Shown piece after piece: positions 25,297 to 32,649 of a stretch of 32,649 bases of DNA. Source of the DNA: CAZVLE01 sp964627855 (GTDB lineage: Bacteria > Bacillota > Dethiobacteria > DTU022); the NCBI GenBank assembly GCA_964627855.1, contig CAZVLE010000052.1, forward strand, positions 1-32,649. Direction: 5' to 3'. Every line of letters begins with the position of its first letter. The stretch's first letter is position 1. The notes below the pieces were generated by a model, which was not told where the DNA came from, did not search any database, and worked only from the letters and a program-made list of their open reading frames with translations. Made by a program: the position numbers and the translations under genes.

Positions 25297-26640
25297 ATGA
25301 TTGAACAGGAATTAGCCAGGTTTGCAAAAGAAGCAAATTATGATAAATTGCCGAAGAATGTAATCCATCAGGCAAAAATATGCCTTCTTGATCTGGTTGG
25401 CGCTGCCTGTGCCGGTGCGATGGCTTTGCCGGGACATGTTGTTACTGAAATTATTGAAGAGGCGGGGGGTAACCCCCAGGCTGTATTGATTGGGCGTAAG
25501 GAAAGGGTCCCTGCGCTAAATGCAGCTCTTGGTAACGGTCTTTACGCTCATTCCCTGGAGCTTGACGATCTTCACCGCAGTTCAATTCTCAGACCCGGAT
25601 CTCCGATCATTCCTGCTGCCCTGGCTGCTGCAGAAAAATATCAGGCGTCGGGTAAAGAACTACTGACGGCTATCGTTGTTGGTTATGAAGTTGGAATTCG
25701 TATAGCCGAAGCGATGACACCTACGCATTATAATTTTTGGCATACTACCGGCACTTGCGGCACCTTTGCGGCTGCCATTGCTGCCGGCAAGGTCATGAAT
25801 CTCAACGAAGATCAGCTTATCGATGCCCTCGGCCATGCCGGAACCCAGGCTGCTGGATTGATGGAGCTACACTACAGTCCCGAAGGAATGATGAGTAAGC
25901 CGTTGCATGCCAGCAAGGCAGCTCACAACGGCCTTTTCTCCGCCATGCTTGCCGCAGGCGGTTATACAAGTACTAAAACAATTTTATCCGGCGAAAAAGG
26001 CTTTCTAAAGGTTTTTGCCCCCAAGGCAAAAATGGAGAAGATTGTTGCCGGGCTTGGCGAAAAATATAGGATTATGCAAATCAGCTACCGTCTCTATGCT
26101 TCCACCCGTCATACTCATGCCGGTATCGATCTGGGTTTGCGCTTGAAGGAGAAAGGGGTTAAACCTGAAGATATAGAGTTGCTGCGGATTCAAACCTATT
26201 CAGTAGCCAGAGACCTGGTTGGAGAGCCCTTCCCCGAAACAATCTATGAAGCCAAGTTCAGCCTTCCTTTCTGCGTGGCTACAGCCCTGGTTTATGGCCA
26301 TGTCGGTATTGAAGACTTCACGGAAGAACGATTATTTGACCCCGTTCTTGAAGAACTAATGAGTCATTGTACTGTCGAGATCGACCCCCTGCTTGATGCC
26401 CATTACCCGCAAAAATGGGCGGCAAAGTTGAATATCATTATGCGCGATGGTACTGTTGATCATGAGCAGACTGATTTTCCCAAGGGTGATCCCGAGAATA
26501 AGGTTTCTTTGCAGGATCTGCACACCAAGTTCAGGAGGCTCTCGTCCCAATTATTGCCGCCGTCAAAAATAGAGACCTGGTTGGAGCATATCATGAAGGT
26601 CGAGACATTTGATGATATTACAGACATGTGGAGGATTTAA
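25297..26640 (+). CDS. MmgE/PrpD family protein
   Basis: This 447-residue protein belongs to the 2-methylcitrate dehydratase / aconitate decarboxylase / epimerase family. Family landmarks are HSLELDD (85-91), WHTTGTCGTFAAA (148-160), KPLHASKAAHNG (201-212) and RHTHAGID (271-278). Where the family usually has HPG or HPS, this protein reads ILRPGS, so Arg99 replaces a histidine generally thought to act in catalysis. The substrate cannot be predicted: no prpB, prpC or other methylcitrate gene is close. It starts at ATG after AGGGGA, 85 bases after A3, and could be transcribed separately. Confidence 0.85.
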   Translation: MIEQELARFAKEANYDKLPKNVIHQAKICLLDLVGAACAGAMALPGHVVTEIIEEAGGNPQAVLIGRKERVPALNAALGNGLYAHSLELDDLHRSSILRPGSPIIPAALAAAEKYQASGKELLTAIVVGYEVGIRIAEAMTPTHYNFWHTTGTCGTFAAAIAAGKVMNLNEDQLIDALGHAGTQAAGLMELHYSPEGMMSKPLHASKAAHNGLFSAMLAAGGYTSTKTILSGEKGFLKVFAPKAKMEKIVAGLGEKYRIMQISYRLYASTRHTHAGIDLGLRLKEKGVKPEDIELLRIQTYSVARDLVGEPFPETIYEAKFSLPFCVATALVYGHVGIEDFTEERLFDPVLEELMSHCTVEIDPLLDAHYPQKWAAKLNIIMRDGTVDHEQTDFPKGDPENKVSLQDLHTKFRRLSSQLLPPSKIETWLEHIMKVETFDDITDMWRI

Positions 26641-26792
26641 TAAATTTGCCGGTAAAGAAAAGGATGACATTCACAATTTAATTGTGAATCAATCTTTCAG
26701 CCGACTAAGGTTTCAAAATATTGTTAATGGCAATAAATATGCAGGGGCGCGGCGTACCGCGCCCTCTTAAACTATTTTTTCATGATCATTGA
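26641..26792. other. Convergent intergenic gap with two hairpins
   Basis: A perfect 9-bp hairpin ATTCACAAT/ATTGTGAAT lies at 26669-26689. A GC-rich one, GGGCGCGG-CGTA-CCGCGCCC, lies at 26745-26764. Neither is followed directly by a T run, so they are imperfect terminators for the convergent PrpD-like and hydrolase genes. The GC-rich hairpin differs from the local base composition and may be a dispersed repeat. Confidence 0.45.
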
Positions 26793-27566
26793 TTATTGAG
26801 CCACTTTCTCTTCCAGCCAAGCTGAAATATCCCTGGCAACTTCCTGCCAGCCCGGCTCAGCCATGATCCAGTGGGCATGGTTTTTAATTTCTTTGTAATC
26901 TGCCTTAGCCCTAAATTTCTTTGCTACCTTTTGAATTACCGAAACAGGTGTGATCCTGTCTTCTTTACCACCAATAATCAACAGGGGAACTGTGATTGCA
27001 GATTCGTCTATCCCTGAAGCTCTCTGCTTGTCCAGGAACCAGTAGCCGATTTCAAAGGCAGCTCTTCCGGATTCAAATACAAACTTGCTATAAGCTTCTT
27101 TTTGTTCCTCAGGTGGCAACATGTTCAGCATTGAATAGGCTGCTTCTCGAAAAGTTTGACGCATCGGTTTTTTCCAGAAAGCCCATTTTGTCTGGATGCT
27201 GAAAAAACTTCTGATTACTGAAGGCCTGATAGCATTGATTCCGGCGGGAGAAGCCGGAGTAATGGCGACCACTATACTGGCAAGGTTGCGGCTCGCCAGG
27301 ATCATGGCCAGCAGTCCACCCATAGAGTGTCCCATCAGAATCGGTTTTTCAGGAAGTTTTTTTATCTCGGCCTCTAAATCTGCGGCATAATCAAGCAAAC
27401 TGGTAGTTCCCAGAGCGGGATCCGGTTCTTCATGAGGTTCAATATCGTGGTGCCGAAGAGTTGGGGTGATAACTTTATACCCCTGTTCCGAAAAAAAAGT
27501 CTTAAAATTATTCCAGTACCAGGGTCCACCCCACATGCCATGAATCATGTAAATTGTTTTGGCCAT
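26793..27566 (-). CDS. Alpha/beta hydrolase (lysophospholipase-like)
   Basis: This 257-residue soluble alpha/beta-hydrolase has no signal peptide. The oxyanion region is HGMWGG (9-14), the nucleophile elbow is GHSMGG with Ser81, the acid is Asp203 in GGKEDRITP, and the base is His230 or His232 in KNHAHWIM. The catalytic triad looks complete. The cap region (about 115-180) is helical and basic. The substrate is unknown; monoacylglycerol lipase, esterase and lysophospholipase are all possible. It is a single gene on the minus strand with GGGG-rich ribosome binding bases before ATG. Confidence 0.85.
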   Translation of the reverse strand: MAKTIYMIHGMWGGPWYWNNFKTFFSEQGYKVITPTLRHHDIEPHEEPDPALGTTSLLDYAADLEAEIKKLPEKPILMGHSMGGLLAMILASRNLASIVVAITPASPAGINAIRPSVIRSFFSIQTKWAFWKKPMRQTFREAAYSMLNMLPPEEQKEAYSKFVFESGRAAFEIGYWFLDKQRASGIDESAITVPLLIIGGKEDRITPVSVIQKVAKKFRAKADYKEIKNHAHWIMAEPGWQEVARDISAWLEEKVAQ

Positions 27567-27866
27567 TACCCCACCCCTTATAGTTAATTATTGATATACT
27601 GTTATAGTATCAGAATATTTCAACTGCAGTCAAATGATATGAGGCCGGGTACAGGTGTTTATGAAGTGGTCTTTTACTATGATGAGCTGGAATTATTTTT
27701 AGAAGGCCCTGAACTTTATAGCAAGAAACCAGAGTATAAATTTGCCAGTGTAATGTCACCCAAAATTTTTCCGCTAAAGTCATTGCCATTTCTGGTATCA
27801 TAATTGGAAATCCGGCAGCATCGGTCATTAAAAGGTATCGATATGATTAAATTTGCTCATTCAGGT
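27567..27866. other. Intergenic region without supported gene
   Basis: Short open frames exist on both strands (for example 27591-27803 plus), but none has a ribosome binding site or recognisable domains. I see no RNA gene or repeat here. Confidence 0.4.
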
Positions 27867-27896
27867 AAAAAAACCGGGAATAACCTCCCGGTTTTT
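27867..27896 (-). terminator. Intrinsic terminator after tRNA-Val, active on both strands by sequence
   Basis: A stem CCGGGA/TCCCGG is flanked by seven A on the left and six T on the right. On the minus strand it begins directly after the tRNA CCA end, so it should end the tRNA transcript. The symmetrical A and T runs mean it could also stop transcripts coming from the left. Confidence 0.85.
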
Positions 27897-27971
27897 TGGT
27901 GCGCCTGAATGGATTTGAACCAGTGGCCTCCTGCGTGTCAAGCAGGCGCTCTCCCCCTGAGCTACAGGCGC
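27897..27971 (-). tRNA. tRNA-Val, anticodon GAC
   Basis: On the minus strand it reads GCGCCTG...CAGGCGC-A-CCA with a complete cloverleaf. The anticodon stem is CCTGC/GCAGG around TTGACAC, giving GAC, which reads GTC/GTT valine codons. The CCA end is encoded. Its acceptor and D arms are the same as those of the tRNA-Arg at 1-76. Confidence 0.96.
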
Positions 27972-27999
27972 ATGATGAATGTTGCTTAAAATCAAGATT

Positions 28000-28029
28000 A
28001 TTTTAGCACTATCTTAATTACCCTGTCAA
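28000..28029 (-). promoter_or_regulatory. Promoter of tRNA-Val
   Basis: On the minus strand, TTGACA (28024-28029) and TAAAAT (28000-28005) are 18 bases apart. The expected start near 27993 lies about 20 bases before the mature tRNA 5' end, a normal arrangement. Confidence 0.7.
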
Positions 28030-28104
28030 GGAATCTCCAGCCTGTAAATATTAGCCTTTCTATGCTATTATGTTATTGAAATTATCTCTCTGGGAGGTCC
28101 GAAC

Positions 28105-29073
28105 TTGCCTGCAAATCTCACGCCACAGTATTATGCTGCCGAAGAAAATTATAAAAAGGCAACTTCTACTGAAGATAAAATTAAAGCGCTTCAGGAAATG
28201 CTTTCAATCATACCCAAGCACAAGGGTACCGAACGCTTACAGGGTGATATAAAGAAAAAGATTGCTCGCCTCAAAGAGGAAGGTAAGAAAAAGAAGCAAA
28301 CCAAGAGCGGTTTTAATCCATTCGGGGTAGAAAAACAGGGTGCAGGGCAGGTTGTTTTAGCCGGGTATCCTAACAGCGGAAAATCATCGCTGGTAGGTGC
28401 TTTATCGAGAGCAAAAGTAAAAGTTGCCGAGTATCCTTTCAGCACAGCTCTCCCTGTCAGTGGAATGATGCCCTACAAAGATACCTTTATTCAGCTTGTT
28501 GATACTCCTCCGCTATCGCTTGAAAACATACCTTCAGGCTTGATAGGTACTTTTAAGGAAGCAGATCTATTGCTGGTTATCATCGATGTTTCAACGGCTG
28601 AATGCCTGGAACAGCTTGAGGGTTTAATGCAAATCTTGCAGGATCGCGAAGTGATCGATCTTTCAGAAGAAGGTCATATTATTGCCCCCATACCTTTCAT
28701 GATCCTGGCCAATAAAATTGATCAAACCGGAGCGGAAGACAATCTGATAGTGCTGCGAGAACTCAGACCAGACCTGGAGATTATACCTGTTTCCAATAGT
28801 GGCTTTGGTTTGGAAGATTTGAAAGATAAAATATATGAAACCTTGAACATTATCAGGATATACGGTAAGGCTGTTGGCAGAGCTGTTGATAAAGACAGGC
28901 CCTTTATTTTAAAAAAAGGGAGCACTGTGCTTGATTTTGCCGCCCAGGTTCATAAAGACTTTCCTGAGAAACTAAAAAGCGCCCTGGTCTGGGGTTCGTC
29001 TAAGTTTGACGGTCAGGCTGTAGCTCGTGATTATGTGCTGGAAGATGAGGATATAGTCGAGCTGCAGCTCTAA
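28105..29073 (+). CDS. TGS-domain GTPase of the Obg/DRG type
   Basis: This 322-residue TRAFAC-class GTPase resembles DRG proteins. A charged helical N-terminal part (1-66) is followed by the G domain: GYPNSGKSS P-loop (87-95), switch region YPFST (110-114), G3 DTPP (133-136) and G4 NKID (203-206). A C-terminal TGS domain spans about 252-322 (FILKKGSTVLDFAAQVHKDF). The usual G3 DxPG has Pro instead of Gly at the last place. TTG 28105 has GGGAGG 7 bases before it. Obg/DRG relatives act in ribosome or RNA-related processes, but the role of this bacterial DRG-like form is not known. It is a single gene, divergent from tRNA-Val. Confidence 0.85.
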   Translation: MPANLTPQYYAAEENYKKATSTEDKIKALQEMLSIIPKHKGTERLQGDIKKKIARLKEEGKKKKQTKSGFNPFGVEKQGAGQVVLAGYPNSGKSSLVGALSRAKVKVAEYPFSTALPVSGMMPYKDTFIQLVDTPPLSLENIPSGLIGTFKEADLLLVIIDVSTAECLEQLEGLMQILQDREVIDLSEEGHIIAPIPFMILANKIDQTGAEDNLIVLRELRPDLEIIPVSNSGFGLEDLKDKIYETLNIIRIYGKAVGRAVDKDRPFILKKGSTVLDFAAQVHKDFPEKLKSALVWGSSKFDGQAVARDYVLEDEDIVELQL

Positions 29074-29103
29074 TTTATAATAAACCTTGGAACAGTCGCA
29101 CAC

Positions 29104-29132
29104 TTGACCTATAGCTGAGCAGTTACTAAACT
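29104..29132 (+). promoter_or_regulatory. Candidate promoter of the lemA-DUF2207 operon
   Basis: TTGACC (29104-29109), 17 bases, TAAACT (29127-29132). It lies about 140 bases before lemA in the gap after the GTPase gene and is the best match there. Confidence 0.45.
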
Positions 29133-29273
29133 TTTTAAGGAGATGAAAATATATTTAAACTTATCCAGAGCATAGGGCAGGTAAAAAGTTTTTTTATGCG
29201 AATATTACCTTATTGAAGTTCTGTTAATAATTTTAGGTGCCAACGTTATATCATAATAAGGGAGATGACTGTG

Positions 29274-29831
29274 ATGTCAGCTTTGTGGATTGTTCTTGTC
29301 ATAGTATTAGTACTTGCTGTTTTTTTTATTGGAACTTACAATCGCCTGGTCACCCTGCGTCAGCGTATTAAGAATTCCTGGGCTCAGATTGAAGTCCAGT
29401 TAAAGAGGCGCTATGATCTAATTCCCAACCTTGTCAATACGGTTAAAGGTTATGCAACTCACGAAAGAGAGACCTTTGAAAAGGTAACCCAGGCTCGTAA
29501 TATGGCTATTCAAGCGAAAGATGTTAACGAGCAGGCCGGTGCCGAGAATATGCTTTCGGGGGCGTTAAAATCGCTCTTTGCCGTTGCCGAAAGTTACCCG
29601 GAACTGAAGGCGGATGCCAATTTCCGGCAGCTGCAGGAAGAATTGACCAACACAGAAGGTAAAATTGCCTTTTCAAGACAGTTTTACAATGATACGGTGA
29701 TGACCTACAATACAACAATTCAGCGCTTCCCGACCGTACTGATTGCCGGTATGTTTGGTTTTCATAAGGAAGATTACTTTAATCTCGACGAAGAGGCAGC
29801 AGCCCGCGAGGCGGTCAAAGTTGAATTTTAG
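29274..29831 (+). CDS. lemA: LemA family membrane protein
   Basis: This protein of about 185 residues has one N-terminal membrane helix (LWIVLVIVLVLAVFFIGTYN) and a long helical-bundle domain. The family signature YNRLVTLRQRIKNSWAQIEVQLKRRYDLIPNLV follows the helix. LemA proteins have no agreed biochemical role and are often encoded beside DUF2207 or TPM-domain membrane proteins, as here. AAGGGAG (29258-29264) favours ATG 29274 (9-base spacing) or GTG 29271 (6 bases) over ATG 29265, which touches the site. Confidence 0.92.
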   Translation: MSALWIVLVIVLVLAVFFIGTYNRLVTLRQRIKNSWAQIEVQLKRRYDLIPNLVNTVKGYATHERETFEKVTQARNMAIQAKDVNEQAGAENMLSGALKSLFAVAESYPELKADANFRQLQEELTNTEGKIAFSRQFYNDTVMTYNTTIQRFPTVLIAGMFGFHKEDYFNLDEEAAAREAVKVEF

Positions 29832-29843
29832 GAGCGCTAATTT

Positions 29844-31676
29844 ATGATAAATAAAAAGCGGGTTATCGCCGGCAGAACATTGCTGTTTTATATTATAATT
29901 TTGCCTTTATTTTTTGCGATAGTTCTTCTTTTCTCATCACCGGTTAATGCCCAGGATGACCGTTCTTTTTATTTTCCTTCCGTCATTATTGAAGCTGAAG
30001 TATATCCTGACGGAACCATGCGAGTTACTGAAGATCGCACCTACAGGTTCAATGGCCGTTATCGTGGAGCCTGGTCCTATATTTACCTGAAACATAACTC
30101 CAGAATTAGAGATGTTAAAGTCAGCGAAAGGGGCACGCCTTATCGTGAAATGCCAGTTGGCACGCAGGATATGCCCGGAATCTTTTATGTTGAGTATAAA
30201 GCGGATCACGTCTATATTGACTGGAGCTACGAAGCCTACAACGAAGACCGCGTCTTTACTATAAGCTATCATGTCGATAACGCAGTTCTTGTGCATAACG
30301 ATGTGGCAGAGCTATACTGGCAGTTTATCGGTGATGAGTGGGGTGAAAGAACCGAACACGCCCACGTTACACTGAAACTTCCCGATGGTATTAACCAAGA
30401 TGAGATTAGGGCCTGGGGGCATGGTCCCCTGCATGGTGATGTCAGGATTATTAATCAAAACACTGTCACCTGGGAAATTGAAAAATTACCGGCCCGGACT
30501 TTCCTTGAAGGGCGGGTTGTTTTTCCTCCCAGCCTTGTGCCGCTTGCCGGTAATTTTAGCGGTAAGGACGGTTTGCCGAAAATCCTCGCTGAAGAAGAAC
30601 GCTGGGATCGCGAGGCTAACCGCAAACGGGCAATGGGACGTGCCGATTATATCCTGGGACCGCTGTTATTTGTGGCAATGTCTACTTATGCTGTTATAGC
30701 GGCAAGAAAAGCCAGGCATTCTCCTGAAGCGTACAAGGGCGATTATCACAGGGAGCTGCCAGGCGATTACAGCCCTGCCGAAGCGGGCTTCCTGGTTCGT
30801 TCAGGCAGGACAACCCCTGAAGATTTTACAGCGACAGTCATGGACCTTGCCCGCAGGGGACATCTAAAGTTTGAAGAATACCAGGGTGAGAGCGGATTGA
30901 TCATTAAGCGAACCTTTACTGATTACCGGATCATTCCCACCCGTGGTAAAGATGACCTCCTAAACCATGAAAAACAGCTCTATGCTTTCATATTTGAAAA
31001 AGTAGCTAAGAATAGTGAGCAGGGCACTACTTTGCGCGATATAGAAAGCTACGGTAAAAAGCAGCAAAAGAGTACAGCTCAGTTTTATGAAAAATGGGTT
31101 GAAACCATAAAAAATAAGGCAAGTGGGCATATTTTTTTTAAAACTACTAATTGGACTGGAGTAATTATAGGTATAGTAGCTTCATTAATTGGTGTGGTAT
31201 TTCTGCCCCTTGGCATGATAGTTACAGGCATTCTTTTGATAACTGCCGGCCCGCTGGTAACTATTATCATTGCAATTTTTAAGCGGATGACCGATTATGG
31301 TGCAGACCAGTATGCCAGGTGGATGGCTTTTAAACGCTTCCTACAACATTTTTCCAGGTTGGATCAATCTACAATACCGTCTCTTGTAATCTGGGAGCAT
31401 TACCTGGTCTTTGCTGTTGTTCTAGGGGTGGCCAAAGAAGTGATGGATCAACTGCATTTAGTCTATCCCGAGCTAAAAAACAACAGTCACCTGATCTGGC
31501 CATCTTATGGGGCCCTCGCAGCAAGCCCTACCAGCTTCAACAACCTTACCTCGTCGATGGGACAATCATTCAGGACTGCCTTTCAATCTTCTTCGTCATC
31601 AGGTTCTGGTGGTGGAGGAGGTTTTTCAGGAGGCGGCGGCGGCGGAGGCGGCGGAGGCGGCGGTGGCGCCCGCTGA
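29844..31676 (+). CDS. DUF2207 membrane protein with glycine-rich tail
   Basis: This 610-residue protein has a signal peptide (to about SSPVNA, residue 36), then an extracytoplasmic DUF2207 domain with YPDGTMRVTEDRTYRFNGRYRGAWSYI near its start. A membrane helix (about 273-288), a cytoplasmic segment and a hydrophobic hairpin (about 435-480) follow, then a second soluble domain. The end is SSSSGSGGGGGFSGG followed by an unbroken glycine run. Such Gly-rich ends are common in this family. Function is unknown. AGGAG overlaps the lemA stop 9 bases before ATG, so the two are co-expressed. Confidence 0.88.
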   Translation: MINKKRVIAGRTLLFYIIILPLFFAIVLLFSSPVNAQDDRSFYFPSVIIEAEVYPDGTMRVTEDRTYRFNGRYRGAWSYIYLKHNSRIRDVKVSERGTPYREMPVGTQDMPGIFYVEYKADHVYIDWSYEAYNEDRVFTISYHVDNAVLVHNDVAELYWQFIGDEWGERTEHAHVTLKLPDGINQDEIRAWGHGPLHGDVRIINQNTVTWEIEKLPARTFLEGRVVFPPSLVPLAGNFSGKDGLPKILAEEERWDREANRKRAMGRADYILGPLLFVAMSTYAVIAARKARHSPEAYKGDYHRELPGDYSPAEAGFLVRSGRTTPEDFTATVMDLARRGHLKFEEYQGESGLIIKRTFTDYRIIPTRGKDDLLNHEKQLYAFIFEKVAKNSEQGTTLRDIESYGKKQQKSTAQFYEKWVETIKNKASGHIFFKTTNWTGVIIGIVASLIGVVFLPLGMIVTGILLITAGPLVTIIIAIFKRMTDYGADQYARWMAFKRFLQHFSRLDQSTIPSLVIWEHYLVFAVVLGVAKEVMDQLHLVYPELKNNSHLIWPSYGALAASPTSFNNLTSSMGQSFRTAFQSSSSSGSGGGGGFSGGGGGGGGGGGGGAR

Positions 31677-31716
31677 TCATTTTCTGTGCAAAGAAAGAGG
31701 AGAGAGGAGCTTAATT

Positions 31717-32643
31717 ATGTTGGAACAAAAGCTTGCGGTTGTTGTTAACCCTGCTTCGGCAAACGGATCAACCGGAAAACACTGGCCGGAAATAGCCGAT
31801 GCTTTGAAGCGGGAAGGTCTGTCTTTTACTCATACACTGACAGAAGCTCCCGGTCACGCCACTGAAATTACAGCCTCTTATCTGAAAGAAGGATATGATT
31901 TAATCCTCTCAGTTGGAGGAGATGGCACAGCCAATGAAGTTGTAAACGGCTTTTTTAAAGCGGGCTTTCCCGGCAACCAAAATGCCGCAGTTGGATTCTT
32001 ATCAACCGGAACGGGAAGAGATTTAGGAAGGACTATCGGCACTCCTAAGGATACTGTAGGGGCCGTTAGGCATATTCTCAATGCTCCCCTGCGGCAGGTT
32101 GATGTTGGGAAAATAACCTTTATCAACAGTGATGGAGATAAAGAACTACGCTATTTCATTAATGTCGCCGGCCTTGGCCTTGATGGTGATACCTGTGACA
32201 GGGTAAACCGGACCAGCAAAGCTCTTGGCGGTTTTATCTCTTTTTTGTGGGGAACCGTAGTCAGTCTGGCCCTTTATAAAAATAAAAACATGGCTATTAC
32301 TGTTGACGGAGAGCTAATCTGTGATGAACCTGTCACTATTATTGTCGCCGGAAATGGCCGATACTTCGGGGGCGGCATGTGTGTTGCTCCGCATGCTGAA
32401 ATTGATGACGGCCTTTTTGATATAATAATATTGCGTAACCTGAGTAAACTGAACCTGCTCTATAACCTGCCCAAAGTCTACAGCGGCAGCCATTTAAATC
32501 ACCCGCGGATAACGAGTTTGCGGGGCAAAAAGATCACGGTTACTTCAAGTGGTGATGCCCTGCTTGAACTTGACGGTGAGCAGACAGGGCAAGCTCCGGT
32601 TGAAATTGAAATATTGCCCGGGGCCATAACGATAAAGGGTTAA
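31717..32643 (+). CDS. Diacylglycerol kinase family (YegS/DgkB-like) lipid kinase
   Basis: This 308-residue protein has the DAGK catalytic signature: NPASANGSTGK (11-21), nucleotide-binding GGDGTANEVVNG (67-78) and STGTGRDLGRT (96-106). Later come a GNGRYFGGG segment and IDDGLFDI. Members phosphorylate diacylglycerol or related lipids, feeding phosphatidic acid back into membrane lipid synthesis; the exact substrate is not visible. ATG 31717 has GAGAGGAG about 6 bases upstream; in-frame starts further upstream lie inside the DUF2207 gene. It begins 40 bases after DUF2207 and may share its transcript. Confidence 0.9.
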   Translation: MLEQKLAVVVNPASANGSTGKHWPEIADALKREGLSFTHTLTEAPGHATEITASYLKEGYDLILSVGGDGTANEVVNGFFKAGFPGNQNAAVGFLSTGTGRDLGRTIGTPKDTVGAVRHILNAPLRQVDVGKITFINSDGDKELRYFINVAGLGLDGDTCDRVNRTSKALGGFISFLWGTVVSLALYKNKNMAITVDGELICDEPVTIIVAGNGRYFGGGMCVAPHAEIDDGLFDIIILRNLSKLNLLYNLPKVYSGSHLNHPRITSLRGKKITVTSSGDALLELDGEQTGQAPVEIEILPGAITIKG

Positions 32644-32649
32644 GGTGCC

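Noticed and set aside
27591..27803. Small plus-strand gene of 70 codons
   Set aside because: No ribosome binding site, no recognisable domain, and an overlapping frame exists on the other strand.
1..27971. Genomic island bounded by tRNA direct repeats (19 bases shared by tRNA-Arg and tRNA-Val)
   Set aside because: The shared bases are the acceptor and D arms of two complete tRNA genes; there is no integrase and no truncated tRNA copy.
29128..29191. Attenuator formed by AAACTTTTTA and TAAAAAGTTT before lemA
   Set aside because: The left arm overlaps the -10 of the best promoter, so it would not be in the transcript; the arms are A/T-only apart from one C-G pair and the loop is about 45 bases.
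31507..31716. N-terminal extension of the lipid kinase
   Set aside because: It lies inside the DUF2207 gene in another frame; a good ribosome binding site precedes ATG 31717 and the family starts there.

Overview
The window looks like a chromosomal piece of an anaerobic Firmicute of the clostridial type. Pointers are strong AGGAGG-type ribosome binding sites, frequent TTG/GTG starts, tRNA genes with an encoded CCA end, one promoter matching the sigma-A consensus exactly, a selenocysteine formate dehydrogenase, Rnf subunits and a large Mrp/MBH-like antiporter set. This placement is an inference; no phylogenetic marker is present.

Layout. 1-76: tRNA-Arg (minus). 78-661: leader region with a consensus promoter, a possible attenuator and a Rex/Crp-like palindrome. 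662-7799 (plus): fdhE, a Sec-containing fdhA with its SECIS, fdhB, rnfC, rnfD, closed by a strong terminator at 7830-7869. 8029-15631 (minus): an Mrp/MBH-type antiporter operon transcribed in the order mrpB, C, D, E, F, G, MbhD-like, MbhE-like, a second MrpD/NuoM-like subunit, then a long NuoL-like subunit. 15632-15998: divergent control region. 15999-25211 (plus): five consecutive large antiporter-like subunits (long NuoL-like, three MrpD/NuoM-like, long NuoL-like) with no other kind of gene among them. 25297-32643: apparently unrelated genes: an MmgE/PrpD protein, an alpha/beta hydrolase (minus), tRNA-Val (minus), a TGS-domain GTPase, a lemA/DUF2207 pair and a diacylglycerol-kinase-family lipid kinase.

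How the parts may work together. The dehydrogenase has a Tat signal and a membrane-anchored Fe-S subunit, so it should face outward, but the usual cytochrome b subunit is missing. In its place are RnfC and RnfD without RnfA, B, E or G. I infer a hybrid complex that passes electrons from formate outside, through the FMN of RnfD in the membrane, to RnfC and NAD+ inside (or the reverse). Next to it lie eight NuoL/M/N-family ion-translocating subunits, all keeping the Glu and Lys residues needed for transport. Only the mrpB-G and MbhDE-like genes supply the small subunits needed for a complete Mrp complex, so how the five-gene run assembles is open. The Fdh-RnfCD hybrid and the all-antiporter operon are the two observations most worth pursuing.
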